The position numbers and the translations under genes are program-made. The notes beneath the pieces were generated by a model. That model saw only the letters and a list, made by a program, of their open reading frames with translations, searched no databases and was not told the DNA's origin. DNA of 64,000 nucleotides, from the NCBI GenBank assembly GCA_963575745.1, contig CAUYUJ010014326.1, positions 344,001 to 408,000 of the forward strand. Reading direction: 5' to 3'. Shown piece after piece: positions 21,340 through 32,129 of this stretch. This stretch comes from Prorocentrum cordatum. Taxonomy: Eukaryota > Sar > Dinophyceae > Prorocentrales > Prorocentraceae. Within the stretch, counting starts at the first letter, position 1; the number at the start of each line of letters is the position of its first letter.

Positions 21340-22350
21340 ATTTGGTGGTCCAGGCCGTTTCGCCTGAGACATCCTCGCAACTCTCGTTTCTGAGTTGTCC
21401 GGGATTGGGCGTTTCGCGTGAGACATCCTCCAAACTCTGAGTTTCCAGATCCCGTGCAAGAGGTGGTCCGGCCCGTTTCGCCTGAGACATCCTCCAAACT
21501 CTGAGCTCTGAGATGCCGTGCGCGAGGTGGTCCGACCCGTTTCGCCTGAGACATCCTCCAACGAGAGGTGGTCTGGCCCGTATCGCCTGAGGCATCCTCC
21601 AAACTCTGGGCTCTGAGATGCCATGCGCGAGGTGGTCCGGCGCGTTTCGCCTGAGACACTCTCGCAACTCTGAGTTCTGAGATGCCGCGCAAGAGGTGGT
21701 CCAGCCCATTTCGCCTGAGACATCCTCGAAACTCTGGGCTCCGAGATGCCGTGCAATAGGTGGTCCGGCCCGTTTCGCTTGAGACATCCTCGAAACTCTG
21801 AGCCCTGATATGCCCTGCGCGAGGTGGTCCGGCCCGTTTTGCCTGAGACATCCTCGCAACTCTGCGCTCTCTGATGCCGCGCGAGAGTTGGTCTGGCCCG
21901 TTTCGCTTGAGACATCCTCCAAACTCTGAGCCCCGAGCTGCCGCCCAAGAGGTGGTCCGGCCCGTTTCACTTGAGACATCCTCGCACTTTTGCATTCCGA
22001 GATACCGCGCGAGAGGTGGTGCGGCCCTTTTCGTCTGAGACGTCCTCCAAACTCTGAGCTCTGAGATGCCGCGCGCGAGGTGGTCTGGCCCATTTCGCCT
22101 GAGACATCCTCGAAACTCTGAGCTCTGAGCTGCCACGCGCGACGTGGTCCAGCCCGTTTCGCGTGAGACATCCTCGCAACTCTGAGCTCTGAAATGCCCT
22201 GCGCGAAGTGGTCCGGCCCGTTTCGCCTGAGACATCCTCGCAACTCTGAGCTCTGCGATGCCGTGCGCAAGAGGTGGTCCGGCTTGTTTCGCACAAGACA
22301 TTCTCACAACTCTGAGCTCCCACATGCCGCGCAAGAGGTGGTCCAGCCTT
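21340..22350. repeat. 63-bp satellite, about 16 units
   Basis: Units contain GTGGTCCGGCCCGTTTCGCC, TGAGACATCCTCGCAACTCT and GAGCTCTGAGATGCCGCGCG in tandem, with substitutions and a few short units (near 21560). The 63-bp (21-codon) length keeps several frames open, but the peptides are only the repeat. Confidence 0.93.
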
Positions 22351-22359
22351 GGGGCCCAG

Positions 22360-22740
22360 AAGACCACATGTTACATACCCTCCCTGGGACCCTGGGAGCC
22401 CCAGGAGGCGCCAGAGAGCTCCAGGGGGCCGCAGGACGCCCAGGACATGCCCCAGGGGTCCCCAGGAGATTCCCAGGAGGCTCCCAGGAGGCCCCAGGAG
22501 GCCCCCTATCAGAACGTGTCAAATTAATACACATCCAGTGACGATTCGTTGATTTTTCCTGCTCTTGTGGCCCCCCACCCACCCCCTATTTGGAGGGGCC
22601 CAAACGTCCACATGTTAGATATCCAGCCCTGGGAGCCCCAAGAGGCTTCAGGAAGCCCCAGGTGGAGTCCAGGAGGCCACAGGAGGCCCAGGAGGAAGCC
22701 CCAGGAGGTCCCAAGGAGGCCCCAGGAGGCCCCTGCAACT
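22360..22740. repeat. CCCAGGAGG-type degenerate array
   Basis: Two blocks (22375-22510 and 22620-22740) of CCCCAGGAGGC-like 10-11-mers separated by a short unique stretch containing a CCCACCCACCCCC run. Confidence 0.85.
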
Positions 22741-22922
22741 CGGAGCTCTGAGACGCCGCGCTCGAGGTGGTCCGGCCCGTTTCGCTTGAGACTTCCTCGC
22801 AGCACGTTTCGCCCGAGACAACGTCGCAACTCTGGGTTCCGAGATGCCGCGCGCGAGGTGGTCCAGCCCGTTACGCTGGAGACATCCTCGCAACTCTGGG
22901 CTCCGAGATGCCGTTCGGGATG
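22740..22922. repeat. three further units of the 63-bp satellite
   Basis: Three units like those at 21340-22350 (GGTGGTCCGGCCCGTTTCGC ... GAGACATCCTCGCAACTCTG). Confidence 0.9.
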
Positions 22923-22923
22923 A

Positions 22924-23030
22924 AGAGGAGGTGGAGGAGGAAGAGGAGGAGGAGGAGGAGGAGCTCCTCCTCCTCCTCCTCCTCTTCCTCCTCCTCCTCC
23001 TCCTCCTCCTCCTCCTCCTCCCTTTTCCTT
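22924..23030. repeat. (GGA)n/(TCC)n inverted repeat
   Basis: A ~45-bp GGA-rich arm meets a ~55-bp TCC-rich arm at a GAGCTC centre (about 22964), giving a long, nearly perfect self-complementary tract. Confidence 0.9.
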
Positions 23031-23039
23031 ATGATCATC

Positions 23040-24000
23040 ATTATCCTTTTCCTCACGTATTCCCCGAAGGGCTTCCACAACGGCTGGGGGAACACATGGC
23101 GCGATAGCTTGGCTCAGCTCGAGCCCAACGTTCGGCCACATAAGCGCTTCCAGAAAAGCAGGGGGCGGCGGTGATTCGCCGCAGGCGTCTTCGATCCGCC
23201 GCCCCGCTGGCTTGCCACACGGATGCCTGGCGTGCTTCCTGCTGGCTTGCCACAGGGGTTCCAGTCGTGCTGAAGTTCAGGGGTTCTTTTAGAACTCTCC
23301 CTGGGGCTACGGCCCAGCGCGCCGGCCACCTGGAATGTGCAACGCACGTTGGTCTCCCTGGTCAAAACGGTGCCCAGAGGGCCTCCAGGACGGCCAAGAT
23401 GGCCCAAGATGGGCTCCAAGTTCGCCAAAGATCGTCAAAAATTGCCTCCAAGACGGCCCAAGAGGGTCTAAGATGCCCCCAAGTCCGCCTAAGAAGCCAC
23501 CAAGACGGCCCAAGATGTCTCCAAGATGGCCCAAGACGACCCGAGAAGCCCCCAAGAGGCCTCGAAGACGGCACAAGAGGCCTTCAAAAGGGCCTCCAGG
23601 AAGGCCCGAAGCACATATCAGTGGTTATGCCTTGGGTTCTTGAAGGATGTTGTGGTTTGCTTATTTTCGGCTTTCCGACGGCCCAAGAGGCCCCGCAGAT
23701 CGCCCTAAGATCGCCCAATAGGCCTTCAAGATGGTCCCATAACGGGCTTGAGGGCCTGAGGCGGCCCCAGAGGGCTCCAAGACGAGGGCCTGAGGCGGCC
23801 CCAGAGGCTTCCAAGACGCCCACGATGGCCTCCGAGACGGCCATGAAGCGCCGCAAGAGGGCCACAAGACGGTCCAGAGAGGCCCACATGGCGGCTTCCG
23901 ACGGCATCTTGGGGGCCAAGAACGCCCTAAGACGGCCAAAGAGGCAGCCACATGCAAGAGCTTCGACCCAGGAGCCTCGAAAGATCGACGCGGGGCGGCC
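23040..24000. repeat. ~0.9-kb dispersed repeat, copy 1
   Basis: Starts with TTCCACAACGGCTGGGGGAA and GCGATAGCTTGGCTCAGCTC, contains AAAGCAGGGGGCGGCGGTGA and GTCTTCGATCCGCCGCCCC, then a GGCCCAAGATG array, then a core TTGCTTATTTTCGGCTTTCC followed by more array. Copy 2 is at 53265-53920 in the same order. Confidence 0.85.
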
Positions 24001-24900
24001 GAGCAGCGGCAACGGCACCAGCGGGAACCTCCGTCGGCGAGGTCGGCGCCGCCGTCGGCGAGGCCGTCGGTGCCGCCGTGGGTGCGGCAGTCGGTTCCGA
24101 GGTCGGAGCGGCCTGCGTCCGCCCAACCTCCCCCGCCCTCCATCATCCTCGTCCTTCTCTGGCCTGCAGCCTACATCGGGTGTCCAGTAACGGGGGGGAC
24201 AATAGACGTGCGGTGAAGCAACGTGCACGTTGCGTCGACCTTTTGTGCCCGCGGTGGCAGATGGGGGGCCTTTATGGCCCCTGAAGGGCAACTGTCCTGC
24301 GCTTGTTGCCCCCCTCGCTTGTTGCCCCCCCCGTTGCCGTCCGCCCGACTGCACCGAGTGCTGCACGCCCCCGACAATGGCTCACAGCCAGTCACTCCCT
24401 CTCTGAACCGGTCTGCTGTGCAACGTTGCGCAGCCAAATAAACATCAGATCGCGGGTGGGCTCCCAAGAAGTCCCCCCAAGAGGCACAAGGAGGCCCCCA
24501 AGAGGCATCCAAATGGCGCCCAGGACGCCCCCAGACGGCCCCAAGAATGTCCAAACTGACTCCCTAGAGGCCTCCTCCTCCTCCTCCTTTTCCTTTTCCT
24601 CCTCCGCCTCCTCCTCCCTTTTCCTTCTTCTCCTCATTCTCCTCGTCCTCCTCTTCCTTCCCCTACGTGTTTCCCTAAGGGCTTCCACTGGTAAAGCCCG
24701 CAGTGCGGGTCAAGCGGCCTTGGCCGTGGCCGACACCAGCAATCGCGGCCACTGCCGTCGATTGCCGCTCGAATCAATGTGCTAGCACAAGGAAAGCGAA
24801 TGCTTGAGTTTTTCACAAGAGAACACACCAACCCGTTAGGGCGTGAGTGCTTTTGAGCGATTCAATTTTCAATCCTGTTTTTCCCCTCCGGGAAATGGTT
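24000..24900. other. no gene seen; short arrays and a CTC tract
   Basis: 24450-24570 holds CCCCCAAGAGGC-like units, 24575-24665 a TCC/CTC tract, and 24670-24690 a CCCTAAGGGCTTCCAC-like piece resembling the left end of the dispersed repeat. No coding sequence is convincing. Confidence 0.6.
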
Positions 24901-24904
24901 AGCC

Positions 24905-25300
24905 CACGAAAAATATTATATTTCTCGGAAAGGCCCTTGGGCCTTGGGGGGCCTTCTTGGAGCCCCTCTGGGGCTCTCTCGGGGCCCTCCTGGGGCCTTC
25001 TTGGAACCCTCTTGAAGCCCTTTGTGGCCTTTCTTGGCGCCCAACAAGGTCCTACAGGGGCCCGAAACGGCCATCAGAGGGAAGAGCCCCCGACACATAT
25101 TTTATTGTTTGGAAGGGGGCGGGAAGAGCCCCTGGAAAACATCATATTTTTCGGAAGGGGGCCCTTGGGGTGCCTTCTTGGAGCCCCTCTGGGGCCCTCT
25201 CGGTGCCCTCTTGGGGCCTTCTTGGAGCTCTCTTGAGACCCTGCGTGGCCTTTCTTGGCGCCCAAGAGGGCCCTACAGGGGCCCGAAACGGCCAACTCCT
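24905..25300. repeat. GGGGCCYTCTTGG array with imperfect hairpins
   Basis: Three blocks of TTGGGGCC/TTGGAGCCCC-like units alternate with AT-rich hairpin-like cores (GAAAAATATTATATTTCTCG at 24907 and a related one near 25140). Similar to the larger arrays at 35.3-36.4 and 44.5-45.2 kb. Confidence 0.8.
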
Positions 25301-26280
25301 GATAACTCACATACCAACAACTCCTGATAACTGGTGCACTTCGCAGAACTTCGCAGAGGTTGCTGTCTCAGGATGGGCCAGCGGGAATTCGCGAAGTGTG
25401 AACAATTCCCTCAAACCAGCCGGCCCGCCAAGACAAGCCGATGAGAGCATGGGGGCAGGCGCGGGAAAGGCGACGCGGGAAGAACGCAGAGATGGAGGAG
25501 GACGGGGGGTAGAGACGAGGCGAAAAGGGGGGAGGGAGCGGGAGCAGGACGGAGGAGGGAGAGGAGGGAACGGGGGGCAGGAGAGAAAGGCAACCCCTCC
25601 CCCCCCCGGAGTCGCATCGTTCGCCTGGAATCCTCCCCTCTCCTCGTCTCTACCTAACTCCCTCCTCCTCGCTATGTCTCTCCCTCGCACTCCTCTTGAG
25701 ATGGGGCTCTCCTCTTATTTGCAATCCGAGCCCCCTCTTTGGCACTCCCTCGCTTTGCGTCGGGCCCCGGGACCGTTGCAAATCGATCCGGAAAGAACAA
25801 TTGGCCAGACTGGACCCCGGGAGGGGTGGAAGGGGGCTCCAGGTCCCATGGGGGAATCAGGAAGAGCACGACGGGCAGCGGGGGGGGAGGGAGCAGGGGC
25901 AGAGGGCAGAGGGTGGAACACATACGACGGATGTTGCTATTGACTTCTCACTCTGGATATTCTGAGCCGCCTGAGCGGCACGCGCGCTGCGCCACTGCGA
26001 TCGCCAGGTCGCCAGGGCAGCCCCCGGGAAGAGGAGAAGGATGAGGAGGGGGAGGGGGATGATGATGATGATGATGATGAAGCGCCTTGAAAGGTCGGTC
26101 CCCCCATAACACAAACCTGAGAAGCCACCAATACGCCAAATGCGTAAGGTAGAGAGAGAAAGAAGGCGAAGAAGCAGGAAAGAATAGAAGCGGAGAATAG
26201 GTAAAGCCCAACCCAGGATTGAAACCCAGGATACTGAAAGAAAACATAAATGAAAGACTGTCCAAGATCCCAAATAAATC
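25300..26280. other. no gene seen; purine-rich stretch
   Basis: 25490-25590 and 25840-25915 are GGGA/GGAG-rich; a short (GAT)n lies at 26058-26085. The open frames are low complexity. Confidence 0.6.
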
Positions 26281-26286
26281 CCACCA

Positions 26287-27060
26287 CTAGGTTCCTCTTG
26301 TGTTGAATGAAGATAGAGAAACAGAAGAAAAGGGATGCCCAAATTTGACTAACAAGATCTTTCTTGGGAGACCTCTCCTTCTTTGGGAGACCTCTGGGCC
26401 AATAAAGGCCTCTTTGGTGTAAAAGCGCGCATTGAACAAATGAATGTCCTTGAAACGAAATGTTTGGAGCCCAAAGTGCCAAAGAATCTTCGTGACATCC
26501 CTGGTAGTGAGGTATCCGTGCTCTCCCAAGACTGGAATACTGTCTGAAACCAAGGGACCTTGATTATCAATGATGAAAGGCGTCAGCTCACGAACTGTGA
26601 TGATTTGGAAATGTTCTCCAACCTTGGCCTTGAAGGTATTCAAACCCGTGAGCTGAGGTACGAAAACCATAATGTAACGCCTTGAGCTCGTGTGGTCTGT
26701 GCCGCCCTTCGGAGCGAATATTGGGCAGCCTGAGTGGTCGTATTCCAACTGTGACTTGAACACAGGTGGGCCCAACTTGCTGATCCAGGGCTTCTTGTCC
26801 TGTTCCCAGCTTTTGGGAGCTGGTTGCGACCTCCTGTCAGGCGAGTCGACCTCCGCTTCAGATCCTGAGGTAGAGCTCCTGGTGTCTGAGCCCCCCGAAG
26901 ACGGGGGGGAGTGCCTGACAGGCGCTTCCTCTCGGTAGTCCTGTGTCTCTGGCAAGGCCTCGTCCGGATCTGGCTTGGAAACCGACGCACCACCCTGCAA
27001 TTGTTTCTTGGACCCACCTGAGAACTGCATCTTCCTGGCAATCGGTGATCGGCTCCGAGA
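26287..27060 (-). CDS. hypothetical protein
   Basis: Minus-strand frame with varied, protein-like composition, stop at 26287. It starts in a Ser/Arg-rich stretch with an ATG near 27029 (MQFSGGSKKQLQGGASVSKP). It continues through an acidic Ser-rich linker (SSTSGSEAEVDSPDRRS) and then a likely folded domain: FKAKVGEHFQIITVRELTPF, VLGEHGYLTTRDVTKILWHF, and QTFRFKDIHLFNARFYTKEA. Upstream, 27080-27300 is pure GGGA/GGGG purine DNA, likely an intron or spacer. It may be the last exon of gene C or a separate gene. No family recognised. Confidence 0.5.
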   Translation of the reverse strand, partial: SRSRSPIARKMQFSGGSKKQLQGGASVSKPDPDEALPETQDYREEAPVRHSPPSSGGSDTRSSTSGSEAEVDSPDRRSQPAPKSWEQDKKPWISKLGPPVFKSQLEYDHSGCPIFAPKGGTDHTSSRRYIMVFVPQLTGLNTFKAKVGEHFQIITVRELTPFIIDNQGPLVSDSIPVLGEHGYLTTRDVTKILWHFGLQTFRFKDIHLFNARFYTKEAFIGPEVSQRRRGLPRKILLVKFGHPFSSVSLSSFNTRGT

Positions 27061-27079
27061 CAAGGAGTCGCCCCTGTGC

Positions 27080-27300
27080 ACAGGTGCTGGAGGGGCGGCA
27101 GTGGGAGAGGGGCGGGGAAGTGGGGGCCAGAGAGGGGAGGGGGGAGAGAGGATGGGGGCCCCTGTGGGGAGGGGGATGGGCCAGAGAGGAGAGGGGGGCG
27201 GCAGGGGGGAGGGGCGGGGAAGTGGGGGGGAGGGGAAGGTGAAGGAGGAGGGACTAAGGAGGAGGGTGGGGACGCCTTGTCGCCCGCCGCCCGCCACCGC
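27080..27300. repeat. GGGGA-rich purine tract
   Basis: About 200 bp of GGGGAGAGG-type sequence on the plus strand with many G-runs of three to five. Typical of the introns/spacers between the exons of this region. Confidence 0.85.
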
Positions 27301-27409
27301 TGTACATGACGCGTGCTCGCACGCGTTCTCCGCGTTTGCAGATCCCCGCGGCGGCGGGCGACAAGGACAAATTAATCGAATGGGCAGCCTGCAAGCAAGC
27401 TGCCAGCCC

Positions 27410-29201
27410 TCAAATCTTCTTGAAGAACGAGGCGGGCACCGACGCCGCCTTGGCCGCCGCCTTCGCCGACTTCGCCGCCTTGGCCGCTGACTTGGCGGCG
27501 ACCGCGGGGGAACTCCTCCTCGCCCGCTTCTGCGCGCCCACGGTCGCGCCGCCAGCTGCATGAGGCCGAGGCAGCCTCATCCTCAGCCCCGGGCGCAGGG
27601 GCGGCCTCCCTGGCTGGGGCCGCATCGGCCACTTGGCCTGCGGCCCCTACCGCAGCCGCCTCCGCCTCGCCGCCGCTCCCCTTCATGTCGGTGCCCTCGG
27701 TCTCGCCGTTCTTGTCGTCGCCCTCCTTGGGCTTGCCATCCTTGGCGTCGCCCATCTCGGTCTCCTCGCCATCCTCGTTGTCGCCCTCCTCGCGCTCCTC
27801 CTGGCCCGCCTGGCCCTCCTTGACCTTGTCATCGCCCTCCATGTCGCCCATCTTGGGCCCCTCGCCGATCTCGTCGTCGCCCTTCTTGGGCCCCTCGCCG
27901 ACCTTGTCGTAGCTCTCCCCCGCGCGCCCCTCCTGGCAGTGGCCCGCCCCGCCCTCCTTGGACTTATCCGGCACCTGGCCCTCCTTGCCGGAGCCCTCGG
28001 CCACCGTCCTCGCCCGCTTCTGCGCCGGGGCCGTGGTCGGCGTCGCCCCCACGGTCGCGCCGCCAGCTGAGGCCGAGGCAGCCTCATCCTCAGCCCCGGG
28101 CGCAGGGGCGGCCTCCTTGGCTGGGGCCGCATCGGCCACTTGGCCTGCGGCCCCGGCCCCTACCGCAGCCGCCTTCGCCTCGCCGCCGCCCCCCTTCATG
28201 TCGGCACCCTCGGTCTCGCCGTTCGTGTCGTCGCCCTCCTTGGGCCCATTGTCATCCTTGGCGGCCTTGGCGTCGCCCATCTCGGTCTCCTCGCCATCCT
28301 CCGTGTCGCCCATCTTGGGCCCCTCGACGGGCCCCTCGAGATCCTCGTCGTCGCTCTTCTTGGGCCCCTCGCCATCCTTGTCGTAGCTCCCCCCCTTGTG
28401 CCCCTCCTGGCCCGCCCCGCCCTCCTGGCCAACAGCGCCAGGACCCCGTGGTGCTAGTACTGGCGTGGCCATCCCATCATGCCTGCGACTGGCAGCCTCG
28501 TCACCGTCTTCACGTTGCTCCTCCTTGGCAAGGGAGGACGCCTTGGGTACGCTGCGGTGGGGCCCCTCAGGATCCCAAGCTTTGATCAGTACATCGAGGT
28601 TGCCCCTATCCTTCAGCTTCAACGAGTTAGCGAAAATGGACGTCCACGGAGCCATGACCCCGGCCATCCCATCAGGCGGAATCGCAGCTGGCATCGCGAT
28701 CTGCATCATCCCGCACACGCTGCATGGCTTGTTGGTCGGCGTCGTGATGGCGCGGCAGCCCGGGGGCAGGTAGATGACGCTGTTCGTCGGCGCGGTGATG
28801 AAGAACACCTCGCCCTTCAGCGAATCGAGGTCCTCCTGCGACATGCAGCTGAAACGAAGGACGTTCGGCGCCAGGTTTGCGCTCTCGGCCTCGATGCCGA
28901 GACTGGCCCCCGTAGCCGCGGACCCAATCAAGCACGCGATGGAGACCTCCCCGCCGAGAACGATTCGGATCGACCCCAACCCGTGGGACTCCGTGTCAGA
29001 GTGGACGAGGTCGCCCCGCATGCCGTAGAGCCATGGCCACGTCAACTTCCCCATGTCCACCAGGGAGGGGTCGATGCTTGGATGGTTCTCTTCAGGGACG
29101 AAGGTGCTGATCAAGCTCTTCATTGCGGCGGCCGCGCTAGCGACCGACACAGGCGCGAAGATGCGGCCCTCCCCTGAGCTGTCCTTGAACGACGGCACCC
29201 C
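27410..29201 (-). CDS. gene C, exon with duplicated acidic tail
   Basis: The exon begins at 29201 after an AG and joins 29436 in phase 0. The first ~200 codons look folded: SVASAAAAMKSLISTFVPEE, then MGKLTWPWLYGMRGDLVHSD, SIRIVLGGEVSIACLIGSAA, EVFFITAPTNSVIYLPPGCR and a CSVCGM. A 'xIYLPPG' block like this is frequent in large repeated dinoflagellate proteins. After KASSLAKEEQRED it turns into two imperfect ~130-residue Gly/Glu/Asp/Lys-rich repeats (GEGPKKSDDED, DGEETEMGDAK, APAPGAEDEAASAS in each). In the second repeat a TGCA tetranucleotide near 27558 shifts the frame. Without it the protein would end in an Ala/Lys-rich tail (AAKSAKAAAKAASVP, FFKKI) and a stop at 27410; with it the frame ends at 27372. 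Confidence 0.6.
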
Positions 29202-29435
29202 CTTTGTACTGAGCTAAGAACCTCGGGAGATCGCCAATTCGAGTGAGAGCGCCCTCGGGCCCCCGGACCTCCCCTAGACAACGACTCCCAAAACCTAACC
29301 CAGAATTCGAAATGCAGTGCGAGCGCGGGTCGCTCAGGCCCGGGCCCCGCGCGTCGGGCGCGCGCCCGCTAGTTTTCGAGCGCGCCCAGCAGCGGCGACA
29401 AGGGGCAGAGCAGGGGCCAGAGGAATGGAACCAAC
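29202..29435 (-). other. GT-AG intron of gene C with AAAGGGG at both ends
   Basis: Minus-strand AAAGGGGT (29441-29434) and AAAGGGGG (29205-29198) mark the donor and acceptor. GT-AG splicing (234-bp intron) joins LIGKG to GVPSFKD in phase 0. Confidence 0.65.
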
Positions 29436-29960
29436 CCCTTTCCCAATTAGAAACCTCTGCAGCATGGGCTCGGCAGCGTCCCCCTCGGCGAAGCTCTGCG
29501 CGGCGGCGCCCACGACGGCGAACGGCTTCATGTGGTCCACCCCATTCGTTGTCAGGGCAGTTGTGAACTCCATATCGCTGCGGTACATCGGGGTAACCAT
29601 TTCCCCGTCGAACCTGAGCTTAAAGATGTCTGCGTTGATTCGGACTCGCGCCTTCTGCTCGGCAGCCCTCTGCCCCTGTTCCTGCCTGAGCCTCGCTGCC
29701 AATATCGCCTGGGATTTCTCCGCCTCAGTCTTCTCTTTCTCGAGCGCCTGGAAGCGCCGCTTGATGTTGCTCTGCAGGTCTACAATGGCTTTGTTCACGG
29801 CCTTGAACAACTGCTTCCACGCCAACTTTGCGGCGGTCCAGTCGTTGGCTGCTTGTTTCACCTCTGCAGTCGTGTCCATCGAGCTCACGTCGCTGGCAAG
29901 CATGCTGTTCATCCCAACATTCTTCAAGTCCCCAGGGTTCTCGATTGGAACGTATGCATG
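29436..29960 (-). CDS. gene C, coiled-coil exon
   Basis: Minus-strand exon ending at 29436. It encodes YVPIENPGDLKNVGMNSMLA, then a helical segment VKQAANDWTAAKLAWKQLFK and IKRRFQALEKEKTEAEKSQA with heptad character (likely coiled coil), then INADIFKLRFDGEMVTPMYR and a small Ala/Gly-rich end. The 5' limit is uncertain: the frame is open to 30092 and passes through a 34-bp palindrome. No known family. Confidence 0.6.
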
Positions 29961-30034
29961 CCTTCGCGGGAGACAGAATGGCGGGGGCATTGTAGGCGGG
30001 GGCTGCAAGTAAGACGTGCGAGGCATATTTTCGG

Positions 30035-30068
30035 AGCCCATGCGCCATTCTAGAATGGCGCATGGGCT
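30035..30068. repeat. perfect 34-bp palindrome
   Basis: AGCCCATGCGCCATTCT (30035-30051) is followed at once by its exact reverse complement (30052-30068), with no spacer. Confidence 0.95.
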
Positions 30069-30389
30069 GCAACCTACCAGCGTAGACTCCACTACATGGA
30101 GACCAAACGTAGTGCACTGGAGGGTAGCAGCGGTGCCACATAGCTGGCACCTGCACCTGCAATTGTAATTCCCCGATCTCTGCCAAACTATGTTCGTCGG
30201 AACTTACTGTTATTAGTGCCCCCCCGCCCCCTGAGAACGCGGGGGCGGGCGCGGGGGCGCCCTGGGCGAGAGGGGGCGAGGTTGGAGGGGAGGGGCGGGG
30301 CGGGGGGCTCGAGCTGGGGGCCGGGGGCTGGACGGGGGCATGGGGCAGGAGGAAGCCATATAATCGGGCTAAGCCCTGGGGCGAGTTCA

Positions 30390-30890
30390 CTGAGTGCCAC
30401 GTGCCCTGGCACCTATCAAGCATGGACTGAATGTCCCCTTGCTCAGCGACGATCTCTTTCTGGAAGTGCTTCGCGAAGCTCACTTGGCCAGGCTCGCTCT
30501 TGACGACGACCTCCTGGACGTGATCCGAAGAAATGGTAGTCTTGAACTTCCCATTGACCTTCTGGTGGATTGTAACCTTGGGGTGGCACCGCTTAACCTT
30601 GCCCTGGGGATCCTGGTCGGGGCCCTCCTTCAGCACCACCAGGAGCACCTGCTTTAGCATGTCGGTCCGCTGAGATAAGATGTCGAGGTGGCCCTTGTCA
30701 TCAGTCATCGACGCATTGTCGACCTCCATGGCGTCCTGCGCCTTGCCCAAGATGTCGCACAACTTAGTGACCTCGGCGGCGTGCTCCCTCATGAGCTTGT
30801 TGGCAGCGCTGACGCGCAGGGCCGCGCCCAGCGTCGGCGTCGGCTTCGGAGCGGGCCCACCGCCGCCAGTGCCGCCGCCGCCCGGCTGGC
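30390..30890 (-). CDS. gene C, internal exon
   Basis: Minus-strand coding stretch: LRVSAANKLMREHAAEVTKL, then CDILGKAQDAMEVD, DILSQRTDMLKQVLLVVLKE, KVTIHQKVNGKFKTTISSDH and QEVVVKSEPGQVSFAKHFQK, ending near a GTWHSVNSPQG. Flanked on both sides by Pro/Gly-rich, G-run-rich DNA taken as introns. Exact borders not determined. A further in-frame stretch near 30190-30130 (SSDEHSLAEIGELQLQVQVP) may be another exon. Confidence 0.55.
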
Positions 30891-31184
30891 CAGGGGGCCC
30901 GCTGCCGCTCTGAGCCTCTGACCAGGGGCTCGAGCAGCTCGGAGCCCCCGGCGACGAACCTCCCAACGAGAGAAGCAAGGGGGTCGCCTTGGGAGGGGGG
31001 AGGGGGGGGGGGCGGCAGGGCGGGGGGGCCCCGGGGCCCTGGGGGAAAGGGGATAGGCAGAAAAAGCCCCGGGGCCGCTGCTACATCCAAGCCCTGGGGC
31101 ACCAGGAGTCCAGGAGAGAAAGCCCTGGGCCGGGAGGTGCTGGGAGGAGGGCCCGAGACAACCCTTTGCTTCTGCACTCGGGGC

Positions 31185-32124
31185 CTGGAGCTGCGGTGGA
31201 CGTTCGCGCCGGCGTCGCTGGCTCCGGGGCGGCAGGGGCAGCCTGCGGCGCAGACGGGGCCATCTGACCCAACATGGCATTGGGCCCCAGGGGCGTAGAG
31301 AAACTCGGTGCGCTGCTCATGCCACCAATATTGCCATGGAAGTCGCTGTTGAAGCCCTGCATACCCATGCCCAGTTCTCCCCTCAGCGTTGCAAGCTCTG
31401 ACGCCGTTGCCGATTTCATTTTCTTTGCAACATTCGTGGCCGCCCGCCCCTCAACGTTGGCGGCGCCCGCCTTCACGTAATCGCCCTTAGGGGGCCGCAG
31501 CCTGAGCTCAAAGCCTTTCTCTTTCCCTGCCATGTCTCGGCCTGTCTTGGCGCCCAGCCGGAACTTCTCCCACTCCTCCAAGCAGCGCGCAGGAGTCCAA
31601 CGGCGTTTCCTTTCCATCATGATGGTGTACTCGATGAGGTCGACCCTCTTGAGCAAGGCGAAATCCTCTGATACGTTCTGCTTTCTGTGCGTATGGGAAT
31701 ATTCCAAGTGGTCGAACTTGAGCCGCTTTTTGCCCATGCAGCTCAGGGGACTGTCCTCCTCTGCTTTTCTTATTTTGATCACGCACATGGTTGGATCTGC
31801 CATTGCCTCCTTGCGTGCGTCACTCGCCTCCTTGCCTAGAGCCTTGGACATCTCAGCATCCTGCCTCTCCGCGTCCGTTCGCAAAGACTCCGCCACTGAC
31901 TTGCGAGTCTTGCAGAAGCGATGGCGCATGTACCGGGGCTCGCCACAGACGACGCACACGTCGGGATTACCGAAGAATTGAGTCAATAACTCAGCCGTAG
32001 TCTGCGCAGCAGGCTGCGCCACTTCGGCAGCTGGGCCCCAGCTCTCTGGGCCCGGAGCGCCGCCGGAGCCGCCGCCGACTAAGTCCAAGCCAGCGCATTC
32101 GTCAGCACCGAAGGGGCACTCCAT
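31185..32124 (-). CDS. gene C, first exon (CxxC protein)
   Basis: Starts with ATG at 32124 (MECPFGADECAGLDLVGG). A likely zinc-binding CVVCGEPRYMRHRFC (C-x2-C ... H-x2-C) follows at about residues 57-71. Then come a charged helical region (KSVAESLRTDAERQDAEMSK), a basic segment (KKRLKFDHLEYSHTHRKQNV), RVDLIEYTIMMERKRRWTPA and a Met/Gly-rich end (LRGELGMGMQGFNSDFHGN). The following Ala/Pro-rich codons to 31081 probably run into an intron. It lies 0.9 kb downstream of the methyltransferase-like gene on the same strand. Function unknown; CxxC proteins near repeats are often nucleic-acid-binding (inference). Confidence 0.55.
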
Positions 32125-32129
32125 GCTAT

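Noticed and set aside
21340-22350. Possible CRISPR array
   Set aside because: Units are contiguous and diverged without unique spacers, and the context is eukaryotic. The 90-bp and 130-bp arrays fail for the same reason.
21315-22367. Two overlapping minus-strand frames of over 300 codons
   Set aside because: A 63-bp satellite leaves multiple frames open; peptides are pure 21-residue repeats in every frame.
23171-24190. ~340-codon plus-strand frame
   Set aside because: Runs through GGCCCAAGATG array units; the peptide is the 10-11-mer repeat in shifting frames.
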